Shown here: one piece after another, positions 44,909-53,741 of the stretch
Numbering within the stretch: position 1 is the first letter of the stretch
Layout of the letters: each line of letters opens with the position of its first letter
Source of the DNA: Mycoplasma bradburyae
GTDB taxonomy: Bacteria > Bacillota_I > Bacilli_A > Mycoplasmatales > Mycoplasmoidaceae
Reading direction: 5' to 3'
Assembly: GCF_024339025.1 (NCBI RefSeq)
Contig: NZ_CP101415.1
Span: 372,001 to 436,000 of the forward strand
Length of the DNA: 64,000 bases
The notes under the pieces: model-generated
Databases searched by the model: none
Seen by the model: only the letters and a program-made list of their open reading frames with translations
What the model was told of the DNA's origin: nothing
Program-made: the position numbers and the translations under genes

Positions 44909-44932
44909 ATAGCAGAATTCTTACGTACTTAT

Positions 44933-44938
44933 ATTTTA
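44933..44938 (-). promoter_or_regulatory. Candidate -10 box of the mraZ operon
   Basis: TAAAAT on the minus strand lies just downstream of the MraZ repeats and about 40 bases upstream of the start codon. The repeats would sit over the -35 region, as expected for an activator site. Confidence 0.45.
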
Positions 44939-44949
44939 AACAATTTTTT

Positions 44950-44977
44950 CCCACTTTGCCACACTTTTTAACACTTA
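44950..44977 (-). promoter_or_regulatory. MraZ operator: three direct repeats with 10-bp period
   Basis: On the minus strand, TAAGTG, AAAGTG and AAAGTG begin exactly 10 bases apart (complement CACTTA at 44972, CACTTT at 44962 and 44952). This is the arrangement described for MraZ boxes in mycoplasmas (AAAGTG[T/G] separated by short spacers). Autoregulation of the mraZ-ftsZ cluster is expected. Confidence 0.85.
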
Positions 44978-45049
44978 ATTATTTTGAAATCTTTAAAACC
45001 CTTTATTTATAAGGGTTATAACGATAAATAATTTTTTTGAAAAATATAA

Positions 45050-45076
45050 AAAAATGACCCCGAAAGGTCATTTTTA
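45050..45076 (-). terminator. Terminator downstream of scpB
   Basis: AAAATGACC / GGTCATTTT stem with a CCGAAA loop, T-rich on both ends. It is placed between the scpB stop (45112) and the mraZ promoter. Confidence 0.8.
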
Positions 45077-45111
45077 ACTGCTTTTTACTAATTTGTGGTG
45101 GGAAGTGGGAG

Positions 45112-45990
45112 CTATTCGTTATCGTCATAACGATTCGAATCAAAGAAGTTCCCTTCTTGATATGAATCCGGATCAAAATGCTTAATCTCAGGTAGATCAT
45201 CAATTGATTCAATCCCGAATAAATCAAAGAATTTTTCAGAAACATTATATAGGAACGGTCTTCCTGGAGTATCTGCTCTACCGATTTCAACAATTAAACC
45301 TTTTTCTAGTAAATTATCAACTAAATTTAACGAATCTACACCTCTAATTTCATTAATTCTAGTTCTAGTACAAGGTTGGTTATAAGCAACAATTGCTAAA
45401 ACTTCCATTAACCCTTTGTTTAATGGATTTTTGAATTTTTCAGATACATAGCGTTGCATCTCTTTTTTAACATCAGCTTTAGTTAAAATCTTATATCGCC
45501 CACCGTAGTTTTTGATTGTTAAACCAAAGTTTTGATTTTGATCATAACTATAAGTCATTTCTTCAAGTTCTTTAAAAATCTGATCTTGATGTAATCTTGG
45601 TAAGATCTTATTTAGTTCTTGTAGATTCATACCATTTTTACCTGCAACATATAATGCAGCTTGAATAATCGCTTTTACTGATAACTCTTTTTTATTTTGA
45701 TCTTTACTTGGCTTATCTTTTTCTTCTAAATCATCAACAATTTCACTGGTTTGTTCTATCGCTTCTCTTACTGATTGATAGAATTTATCGTTATCATCAG
45801 TTTCAAAATCAACTGTTGAACTACCGATATCTTCGAAAGTTGGTTTTTGTTTTTTTTCAGTTAATTTATCAACTTGTTCAGAAAACTCTTTTTGATCTTC
45901 TAAGATTTCTTTTGTTGATAGTTCTTCAACTTCCTTTTTGTTGCTTAGTTTAAATTTTTTAGTTATCTTTTTTATTTTAGTTTTTATCAT
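45112..45990 (-). CDS. scpB: Segregation and condensation protein B
   Basis: This 292-residue protein is the kleisin-interacting partner of the Smc-ScpA complex that compacts and segregates chromosomes. The core (residues ~108-270) has the two winged-helix repeats: ELSVKAIIQAALYVAGKNGMNLQELNKIL and NKGLMEVLAIVAYNQPCTRTRINEIRGV, then the typical GLIVEIGRADTPGRPFLYNVSEKFFDLFG. An extra ~105-residue charged N-terminal extension precedes it, and an acidic tail ends it. It follows scpA on the same strand with a 48-base gap. Confidence 0.94.
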   Translation of the reverse strand: MIKTKIKKITKKFKLSNKKEVEELSTKEILEDQKEFSEQVDKLTEKKQKPTFEDIGSSTVDFETDDNDKFYQSVREAIEQTSEIVDDLEEKDKPSKDQNKKELSVKAIIQAALYVAGKNGMNLQELNKILPRLHQDQIFKELEEMTYSYDQNQNFGLTIKNYGGRYKILTKADVKKEMQRYVSEKFKNPLNKGLMEVLAIVAYNQPCTRTRINEIRGVDSLNLVDNLLEKGLIVEIGRADTPGRPFLYNVSEKFFDLFGIESIDDLPEIKHFDPDSYQEGNFFDSNRYDDNE

Positions 45991-46038
45991 AGCTTATATA
46001 TGTGTTTAGGTTTAATAGTTTAATGTATTAACCAATTA

Positions 46039-47826
46039 TTAGTTTGATTCGTTATCGTCTTTTTTGATCTCTTCACCATCTTCATCAAGATTGATTAAAC
46101 CAGTATGTAATGCTTCTAATTTAGCTTCCGAATCATAATCTTCTTGTTTGTCATTAATTAGATCTTCTAGTTGTTGAACAATTAGATCTGCTTCATATAA
46201 GATTTGTTTTGCCGTGGGTTTTTTATTCTTAAGATCAATCACTTGATTATTTTCATCAACTAAATTTTGTTCTTTAGCTTTATTTAATTTTTCTTGTTCA
46301 TCGATCTTTCGTTGATTAATTCTGATATTAATTTTTTCTTCTGGAGATAGTTTTGCATAATCTTCCTTAGAAACATAATATTCACCATATTTTTTCTTAA
46401 AGTACTCTTCACGTTGTTTGAAGAATGCTTGACGACGTTCTTCTTGAATCTTTTTAATTGATTCTTGCAATTCTTCTTCGTCTTGTTTCTGGCGTTTGAT
46501 TGCATCTTCAATTGATTCTTGAACTACAACTATCTTAGAAGTATCAACTAAAGAAATATATATTAAATCATCATCTTCTCTTTGATGCAAGTCAATTTTT
46601 TGTTCGCGTACTAAAACTAATAAACAAACAAAAGCTGTTACAAAATATCTTAATGATAATTTTTTCTGATCAATTTGACTAAAGATTGTTTCTAAATCAG
46701 TTGATACATCATATTTATTATCAAGTTCTTTTTTAATAATTTCTAAGATTTCAGCTTTAACATCTTCGATTGATAACTCTTCAATAACAATCTTATGTTC
46801 TGTAATGGTTTTAATTTTAAGTTTTTCAAAAACTCGTTCCATTGCTTTTTTAAGTTTCTTAGGATTAACATAATCTGGCAATGGTGCTTCTGGTAAATCA
46901 TTAGTTGTTAATTTGAATACATCTCAGTCATCTTCTTCTTTTGAAAATAATGAAAATCTTTCAAGTTGCATTTTGTGTAGTGATGGCAATAATTCTGAAT
47001 AACGCTTATATTCAATAATTCTCTTTACAATTCGATCGCGTTCGTCATCATTATTAAGATCAACTTTTTCTTCAGTATCAAAATTAGGAATAGATAAATC
47101 AGATTTAATTCTTAACAACTCACAAGCCATATATAAATAATCTGATACTACATCTAGATTAATCATATGCTTGTTAATGTATTGGAAATATTGGTTGGCT
47201 AATTCAAAAAGATCTAAAGCCATTATATCCATTTTTTTATCTTTAATAAGATGAAGTAATAGATCAAAAGGACCACTAAAATGTTTAAATGATAGGTTTA
47301 AAAAGTCGTCAGTGATATTAATATTCAACTCTTCTATTAAATCTTCTGGCTTTTTGGTATTTTTCTTTCTGCGTCAGTACTCAACCTTAAACTCATCATT
47401 AATTTTAGTATCAACTAACTCAAAATCAGTGTAATCGACATCAACAAATAGATCACATTGATAATCATCTTCCAATTTAGAGATGACCAATTCGTCAGCA
47501 TACTTAATTGAGTTTTCAATTATCTTCTTCCCGCCGATGATAAATAAATCTACAACACTAAAATCGATTAATGCTTTTTTAATATCCGAATATAAGAAGA
47601 TTTCATTGTTATTCCTTAATTCATTTTGATGTTTTTTAGAAATTACGATATTAGCTCGGTTATCTAAAATTTTGTTAATCGCAGTATAAGTGTTATACCC
47701 CATAATAATCGGGTGATTAAGTGTGCTTTCTCTAAAATGTTTTAGTTCACTTTTAATATCTCACGGAAGTTGATTGTCTTTAGCTATTCCATGATTAATG
47801 TCTTCACACCAGATAAGTTTAATCAT
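46039..47826 (-). CDS. Dihydrofolate reductase-ScpA fusion protein
   Basis: One uninterrupted frame (595 residues, TGA as Trp) joins two usually separate proteins. Residues 1-~155 are dihydrofolate reductase: IKLIWCEDINHGIAKDNQLPWDIKSELKHFRE, IIMGYNTYTAI, VDLFIIGGKKIIENSIKYADEL and a C-terminal strand FKVEYWRRKK. A short linker (NTKKPEDLIEELN) leads to ScpA kleisin from ~residue 167: FKHFSGPFDLLLHLIKDKKMDIMALDLFELANQYFQYI, SDYLYMACELLRIKS, and the winged-helix FVCLLVLVREQKIDLHQ. A long Gln/Glu/Lys-rich insertion and acidic end complete the protein. The junction codons read Tyr-Trp(TGA)-Arg-Arg with no stop, and the only ScpA start alternative is a TTG at 47328. scpB follows downstream. Confidence 0.88.
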
Positions 47827-47911
47827 ATTTGTTGAGTTGTTATTTAATTTTTTTAACACATTAATTTTTTAAAAACACTTTAGTTTTTCTTATTTTTATT
47901 TATAAAAATAT

Positions 47912-47946
47912 AAAAACAGTTACCATCTAATGTGATAACTGTTTTA
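47912..47946 (-). terminator. Terminator after plsC
   Basis: AAAACAGTTA / TAACTGTTTT stem flanked by A/T runs, 13 bases past the plsC stop. It separates the plsC-acpS unit from the DHFR-ScpA gene. Confidence 0.75.
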
Positions 47947-47958
47947 ATTAATATTGAG

Positions 47959-48753
47959 TTATTTTTTAACAAAATCAGCTAACTGTTTATTATAAGTTTC
48001 CTGAATTTGCTTTCTTATGCTGTTAATAATATAAGTTGATTCAGATCTTGAATAATCAATTGGTTTTAATGGCTTTAAGAATTCAATGTAGATCTTTTTA
48101 GTTTTAGCTTTTCTAAAACCTTCTTGAACCGGTCTCTTCTTATTTGAAATCTTCTCCATTCGTCCTTGTGTGTTAAATAAACTAAAAGGAACGATAGGGC
48201 AAAAAGCTTTGTAAGCAGCTTTGATAGAACCAGCTTTAAATTCAGCTAACTCATGCGAAAATACTCTTGTACCTTCAGCAAATACGCAAACTGAGGTGTT
48301 TTTTAATAGTTCTATCTCATCTAAAGTTGCTTTAGCTGCTTGTCTAATACTTTGTCGATCAATAAAAATTACATCAATTAAAGACATAATCTTACCAATA
48401 GATTTCTTTTTTAATTCAGCTTTAGCGACAAAAGTTAATTCGGTAATATCTTTTAAGTGGTTAGCCATTCAAATCATTACAAATGGATCAATGTTTGATT
48501 TGTGATTTCCGATAAAAAGAACAGGTTTATTAGGAATTAAATCTTCGTTTTTTAACTCGATTTTTAATCCTTTAAAAAATATTATCCGACTAGCTAAAAT
48601 ATATACGGTTTTAAAACGATTTTCCTTTGTATAAAACGTTGGATTATTCTTATAAATACTAGCTTTAATTAGAGCTACAAGATATCTAATTGCAAATTCT
48701 AAACCAACAAAAGGAAAAATTAAAAAGCTTAATAAACGTATAATAAAACGCAT
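47959..48753 (-). CDS. plsC: 1-acyl-sn-glycerol-3-phosphate acyltransferase
   Basis: This 264-residue membrane enzyme adds the second acyl chain in phosphatidic acid synthesis. The N-terminal hydrophobic region (RFIIRLLSFLIFPFVGLEFAIRYLVALI) anchors it. Acyltransferase motifs: GNHKSNIDPFVM (HX4D), IFIDRQS, VFAEGTRVFS (EGTR), and KAFCPIVPFSL (motif IV). A TGA Trp follows FVMI. Its ATG overlaps the acpS stop by one base, so the two are translationally coupled, linking phospholipid and acyl-carrier functions. Confidence 0.94.
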
Positions 48754-49088
48754 TAAACTCTTTCAGCTACAGCAACTGCAACTAATCTTTCACCTTCGTG
48801 TGAAATTGAAAGGTGCAATTTAATCTTATCGTTTAAAGAACATTCATAAGCACCATTAATCTTACGAATTTCTAATTGAGTGAAATCATCTCAAGTTCTA
48901 AGAGCTTTAAAAATAGCTTCTTTAAAAGCTCATCTAATAGCTAAAAAGATGTTTTGGTTATTGTCTCCGATAACAGACTTATATTTATTTAATTCGTGTT
49001 CTGTTAAAAGTTTCTTTACAAATTCAGGTGATTTCTTTTGTTGAAATCTTGAAATAGTTACTGAGTCTATGCCAATTCCAATAATCAT
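48753..49088 (-). CDS. acpS: Holo-[acyl-carrier-protein] synthase
   Basis: This 111-residue enzyme transfers 4'-phosphopantetheine from CoA to apo-ACP. The N terminus MIIGIGIDSVTISRFQQ carries the metal-binding Asp, RWAFKEAIFKALRTW has the second signature (K-E-A), and LHLSISHEGERLVAVAVAERV ends it with the conserved S-x-S-H. Length is normal. TGA codons supply two Trp (RWAFKE, RTWDDF). It overlaps plsC by one base. Confidence 0.94.
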
Positions 49089-49165
49089 TGTCTTTATTCC
49101 TTATTTATCAATGTTTTATTACTTTTATGATTATATAATAATCAATAAAAAACAATTAAGCATTA

Positions 49166-49579
49166 TTATTTGGATAAGATTTGCTTAATTAATCTAATAT
49201 CCTTATTCATTTGAGCAATGGTATTGTCAATTTGTTTGATTTGACTAATTGCTAATGATAAGTTCTTAATATTATTATCCATTAAATTAGTTTTATTCAT
49301 AAAAGTAACGCGATCATAACCATTTTCATTCATTTCTTTTATGATGACTTCTTTTTCGCCAATTACATCTTTTAAAGTTTTAACTTGTGAGTTAAGTTCA
49401 GCGCATTGCTTATCAAGTGATTGATAACGCTTGTATTCTCTTTCATAAAACTTTAATGTTTCTACAACTATATCAAGTAGTTTGTCGATTTCTTCAGGAT
49501 TATATTCACCTGCATCGTTATATTTTAATCCTAATTTTTCGATATCAGTAGAAGTAATTATTTTCTTTTTATCGTTCAT
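49166..49579 (-). CDS. DivIVA/GpsB-like coiled-coil protein
   Basis: The 137-residue product has an N-terminal segment (DIEKLGLKYNDAGEYNPEEIDKLLDIVVETLKFYEREY) that follows the DivIVA-domain pattern (hydrophobic anchor, G-Y/N-P/V-x-x-I/V-D-x-L-L, then coiled coil). About 90 further residues are coiled coil. M. pneumoniae has a similar small coiled-coil protein (MPN297) upstream of acpS and plsC, and the neighbourhood here is the same. DivIVA/GpsB proteins bind curved membrane or coordinate division and wall enzymes; with no wall, a division or terminal-organelle role is more likely. The exact role is unknown. Confidence 0.7.
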   Translation of the reverse strand: MNDKKKIITSTDIEKLGLKYNDAGEYNPEEIDKLLDIVVETLKFYEREYKRYQSLDKQCAELNSQVKTLKDVIGEKEVIIKEMNENGYDRVTFMNKTNLMDNNIKNLSLAISQIKQIDNTIAQMNKDIRLIKQILSK

Positions 49580-49644
49580 AGCTATTTTGGTTATTTTATC
49601 TTTTTGTATATTTTAGAATATCAAAAACTTTTATAATTTGTTTT

Positions 49645-50682
49645 ATGTCTAGTAATACTTATTCAATTAAAAAGTTATCAGATCAAGTAATTAAAAAATT
49701 TATTGATCAAATAAAGGAATTCGAGATCGATAACAACAACGAGTTTGTTTATAAACGATTTAATTATTATGATTATCTGATTATTAGTGTTTATAAAACT
49801 AATAGCATTCTTATCCAACCTACAAAATTAGCTAATTCTAAACATCTAAATACTTTTATTAATAAGTATTGTTTTTGAGAAACTAATAATAAAAATCAAA
49901 CAACTTTAACTGATAAAACTACTTATAATAAGGTTCAAAAACAAACTAAAGCAAGTTCTAACCGTTTTTATAAAAATGATGCTTTATATTTTGATTTAAC
50001 TAACGAATCAACGATTGGTTGTGATGAAGTAGGCGTTGGTGAGTATCTTGGTCCTATTGTTACTTGTTGTGCTTTGGTTAAAAAAGATGATTTTAATAGA
50101 GTCATCGAACTAGGAGTTAAGGACTCTAAGCAATTAACTGATGATAAGATTATCAGTATTGCTAACGAACTTAAGAAGTTTATTGATTATCAAATTTTTT
50201 GTTTTGATTCTACTCCGAGCGCTTTATGTTTTAACGAAATGTATGATAAATTAAAAAACATTAATGCGCTTAAAGCTTATATGCATAATGCGGGATTAGA
50301 TGCTTTTAATAAAAAGTATTTGATTAAAAACAAAATTGTGTTGGATGAATTTGTAACTTCTAAGAAATATTATGAACATCTAAACAATTTTAATATCAAT
50401 CCAATCATTAAAATTGATTACATGACTCAGAAAGCTGAATCTAAATATTTAAGTGTTGCAGTCGCTAGTATATTAGCAAGAGCATACTATCTAGATCTAT
50501 GTAAACAGTTGCTAGCTAAAATAAATTATTTTGATGATTATAAAAATATGCTAGGTTCAGACAATAAAACGCTTGAAAGAATTAAACAACATATTAAAGC
50601 TAATAAAGACTTAGTAAATTGAAGAGAGATATTTAAAGTTTTTTTTAAACCACTTGAAGAGTTTTTAAATTCACTTAAGTAA
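49645..50682 (+). CDS. rnhC: Ribonuclease HIII
   Basis: The 345-residue enzyme degrades RNA in RNA-DNA hybrids. The N-terminal ~110 residues are the TBP-like substrate-binding domain of RNase HIII. The catalytic domain begins STIGCDEVGVGEYLGPIVTCC (DEVGxGxxxGP with Asp and Glu), followed by VKDSKQLTDDKI, KIVLDEF (third carboxylate) and KAESKYLSVAVASILARA. TGA Trp codons occur at the domain junction (CFWETN) and near the C terminus (VNWREIF). It is divergently oriented from the DivIVA-like gene, 65 bases apart, so both promoters lie in 49580-49644. Confidence 0.94.
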
Positions 50683-50855
50683 TTATAGTCATTCAAGTTA
50701 TCTCCTTATAATAATTTGCGTATATTAAAGATATGCTTAAAGTATTTATAAGGAAGAAAATATCATAATAGTGTTATTAAAATTTATAAATTGATTTTTG
50801 TTTAATAAAGCTATAAGAATGTGCGTTTTTATAGGATTACTTAGAATTTAGTTTT

Positions 50856-50864
50856 TGCTATAAT
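50856..50864 (+). promoter_or_regulatory. Extended -10 promoter element
   Basis: TGCTATAAT lies 60 bases upstream of the lipoprotein start at 50924. It is a perfect TATAAT with the TG extension. Confidence 0.65.
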
Positions 50865-50923
50865 ACAAAATGTATATAACAACAATTATAGATAGACAAT
50901 ATTTGTTTCATTATTAAAAAGAG

Positions 50924-51973
50924 ATGAAACTTAAAAAAATTAAACAACTTATTTTACTTAGTAGTTTAGGAATTAGTGTGATTGCTAGTTCTTGTACTGA
51001 TAAATTGCCTACAATTAATCCTGGAAATAAAATAGAAACAGAAAAACCAAGCAATCCAAATCAAGAAAATCCGTCACAGCCTACTGATCCGAATCAACCA
51101 ATAACTCCAGATAAACCAACAGCTGTTTATCCAAAAACATTTACATCTAAAGACGCAAAGATTAATCTATCAGTTAAATCTAACGAAATAGTTTTAAAAA
51201 ATAAATTTAATTCAAAAGATATTAATGATGCTGCATTCTTTTTAGATCAAGTAAATCTTGAGAAAAATCCAGATAATAGTGCTGATATATCTTATTATTC
51301 TTATAATGTTCCTAAAGCATTAAACGATTTAGCAGATTTAGTTCATACAAGAGAACAACAAAAAAAGAATGAAACTAAAACTGAAGAGAATAAAGAAGAT
51401 AAAGCTAAAACTGTTGATGCTAAAAAAAGTGAAAGTGAATCTAAGAAAGAAAAAAAATTAGATTTATTCAATGTTAAATTTGAAGAATTTAGCAATCCTT
51501 TAATCTATGGTTTAGATCTTTGAGGAGTTAGCGCGATTCAGTTTAAAGAAGATGATTTAGATCTTTTCTTATCTTTATTCAAAATTAATAATAAACCGAT
51601 TAATAAAGTTTGAAAAGGTTTAGCATTCACCGAAGGTCAAGAAGACTTAAAGAAAACTTTTGAAGATGTGTTTGCTACTCAATTAGGTATTCAAAAAGAT
51701 TCTGAAGAATTTAGAAAACAATGAGAACTTCATTACGGTAAGATAAATTTATTATTTACTGTTGATAACTTATTTGTTTTATTTAGAATTAGCGGGTTGT
51801 CAATTAATAAGCTTGATAAAACAATTTCTGGTAAATTAAATTTAGCCATCGGTGCTGATCCGCAAGGTTTAGCTAAAACAGGTCCTGAATTAGCAGAATC
51901 AAAACCAACTACTAAAACAAACGATGAAACTTTTGAAACATCGTTAGATTTCACAATTAAAAACGCTTTTTAA
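50924..51973 (+). CDS. Lipoprotein with Pro-rich linker, unknown function
   Basis: This 349-residue product has leader MKLKKIKQLILLSSLGISVIASSC with lipobox IASSC. A Pro/Asn/Gln-rich linker (NPNQENPSQPTDPNQP) follows. The folded domain (~residues 75-345) is interrupted by a Lys/Glu/Ser-rich charged insertion (~residues 145-185). TGA Trp codons occur in LDLWGVS, INKVWKGL and RKQWELH. I do not recognise the family. The leader type (MKLKK) matches the two protease lipoproteins at 34701 and 37880, not the MKRKN type. It is transcribed alone from an extended -10 promoter. Confidence 0.8.
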
Positions 51974-52117
51974 TTAGTTTTTTAATTACATAATAACTAC
52001 TCAAAATAATTCATTCATAAAGTTATTGATTCAAATTTATCAATAACTTTATTTTTAGTTTATCAATATTTTGCTACTTTTATAAAATATATCTAATATT
52101 GCTCTTATAGATGCAAA

Positions 52118-52993
52118 ATGAATAATAAAATATATCTTTGTTTTGATGTTGGAGCTACTTCAGTTAAGTATGCTTATATTGATTCTCTTAATTTATCAAT
52201 AATTAAAAAGGGGTCATTTGAAACTAAAAATAGCAAAGGACTATTTGAAAAAGAAATGTTGATAACAAATCTTGTTAAACAAATAGATCTAGCAACTAAA
52301 AATTACGAAATTGTTTTTGTTGGAATCGCTACTTTTGGTGGGGTTAATATTAAAACTAAAACAATTATCTACACAAATGAATCAGTTAAAGAGTATCTTC
52401 ATACGAACTGGGATGAAACGATTAACAATAACAGACAAAACAAGATTGATGTTGTTGTTTTAAATGATATTAAAGCTTGTAGCTTAGCTGAGTTTGCTAA
52501 AAAAGATAATGATAATGGAATAATGGTAACATTAGGTACAGGATTTGGTGTTTGCTTGTATTCTAGACAAGATGTTTATTATGGAGCTAATTATTTAGCA
52601 GGTGAGATTGGTGTTTTAAAAATTCTTGACGGGGTTGATCAAGATATCGATACAGCTTGTTCAGCAGTAATTACTACAAATAAAATAAAGGCGATTTTAA
52701 AAATAGATAACTTAAAATTAACTGATCATAATCTTATCAATGTTAACGAACAAGCTAAAGCTATTAAACAAGAATGGATAAACAATATTGTTAAAACATT
52801 TAAGATTATCAATGCATTTTATGATCCAGAAATCTTTATTATTGGTGGTGGAGTTTCAAGTGATGAATTAATTATCAATGAAATCAAAAATAACCTACCT
52901 CTTAACTTTAATAAGGAAGTAGTAGGCGCTTCATTAGGGAATGATGCAGCTTTCTATGGATTAATTGAATATTATCAAAAACATTACAAATAA
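52118..52993 (+). CDS. ROK-family sugar kinase
   Basis: This 291-residue kinase has the phosphate-1 motif CFDVGATSVKYAYID, the phosphate-2/catalytic region VVLNDIKACSLAEFAK (Asp base), MVTLGTGFGVCL, and the adenosine motif EIFIIGGGVSSDELI. These identify a ROK (repressor, ORF, kinase) protein without a DNA-binding domain. The CxCGxxGCxE zinc motif of many ROK kinases is absent, and ...AGEIGVLKI replaces the usual GHE/GE segment. Substrate could be glucose, N-acetylmannosamine or another hexose and cannot be decided. No sugar transporter or catabolic gene adjoins it. Confidence 0.88.
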   Translation: MNNKIYLCFDVGATSVKYAYIDSLNLSIIKKGSFETKNSKGLFEKEMLITNLVKQIDLATKNYEIVFVGIATFGGVNIKTKTIIYTNESVKEYLHTNWDETINNNRQNKIDVVVLNDIKACSLAEFAKKDNDNGIMVTLGTGFGVCLYSRQDVYYGANYLAGEIGVLKILDGVDQDIDTACSAVITTNKIKAILKIDNLKLTDHNLINVNEQAKAIKQEWINNIVKTFKIINAFYDPEIFIIGGGVSSDELIINEIKNNLPLNFNKEVVGASLGNDAAFYGLIEYYQKHYK

Positions 52994-53023
52994 AAAATCC
53001 CTCAGATAATTGAGGGATTTTTT
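52992..53023. terminator. Bidirectional terminator between ROK kinase and LemA genes
   Basis: AAAAATCCCTCA / TGAGGGATTTTT 12-bp stem with a 6-nt loop. It lies at the ROK stop and 29 bases past the convergent lemA stop. Confidence 0.88.
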
Positions 53024-53051
53024 ATTTCATCATTTGGATCTTTTAATTTTA

Positions 53052-53726
53052 TTAAAACATCTTAGATAAGCTATCCATTTTTACGTCTTTCTTATCTTCT
53101 TCTGAAGCTGCGAATAATGGTAAAGAATGACATCTCATAGATTTAGCTTTAACTGAAATTGGGAATGATACGATTAATTGGTTAAAGTCAGTAACTTTAG
53201 TGTTGTATAATCTTCTGCTTGCTGAGATTTCTGCTTCAATGTATTGACTACTGCTCATTAATTCAGCAATAGCTGAAGAAGATTTTAGGTTAGGGTAATT
53301 TTCAAAATTAACATTAATTGCTTTTGAAATAGAATTCATAATTTTTTCATTATCGTTAATTTTGTTAATATCACTGTTAGAACCTGATAAAGAGCGCAAT
53401 TTAGTAATGTTTTCTAGAGTGTTTTTTTCAAAATTCATTTGCGCTTTAACTTGTTCTACTAACTTAATTAAAGTATCTTTACGTTTAACTTGGTTAATAT
53501 CAATCGCACTTGCGGCTTGATTGATTTCGTTTTGCTTTCTTCTTAATTCATTACCTCAACCATATCATTTAATAGTTAAGATAATCCCGCCAACAATAGT
53601 TAGTCAAGCAAGAATATATAAAAATCATCATAAACCAGAGTCGCCACCACTAGCTTGTGCATTATATGTAGTATTGTCTACATTCGGGTTAAAAGCTTCG
53701 GTTTTCTTATTAGGATCTACTAACAT
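53052..53726 (-). CDS. LemA family protein
   Basis: The 224-residue protein has a single N-terminal membrane helix (GLWWFLYILAWLTIVGGIILTI, residues ~32-53), preceded by a short extracellular Asn-rich head. The LemA helical bundle follows: NEINQAASAIDINQVKRKDTLIKLVEQVKAQMNFEK, SSQYIEAEISASRRLYNTKVTDFNQLIVSFP. YNTKVTDFNQLIVSFP is the family hallmark (Y-N-x-x-V-x-x-Y/F-N-x-x-I-x-x-F-P). Function of LemA is unknown. It begins 15 bases after the stop of a 911-residue membrane protein, suggesting the two act together. Confidence 0.9.
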
Positions 53727-53741
53727 AACATGTATATAAAT

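Noticed and set aside
47328..47374. Separate folA and scpA genes with ScpA starting at TTG 47328
   Set aside because: No stop codon separates them; the upstream frame continues through a TGA Trp, and the TTG has no recognisable ribosome binding site.
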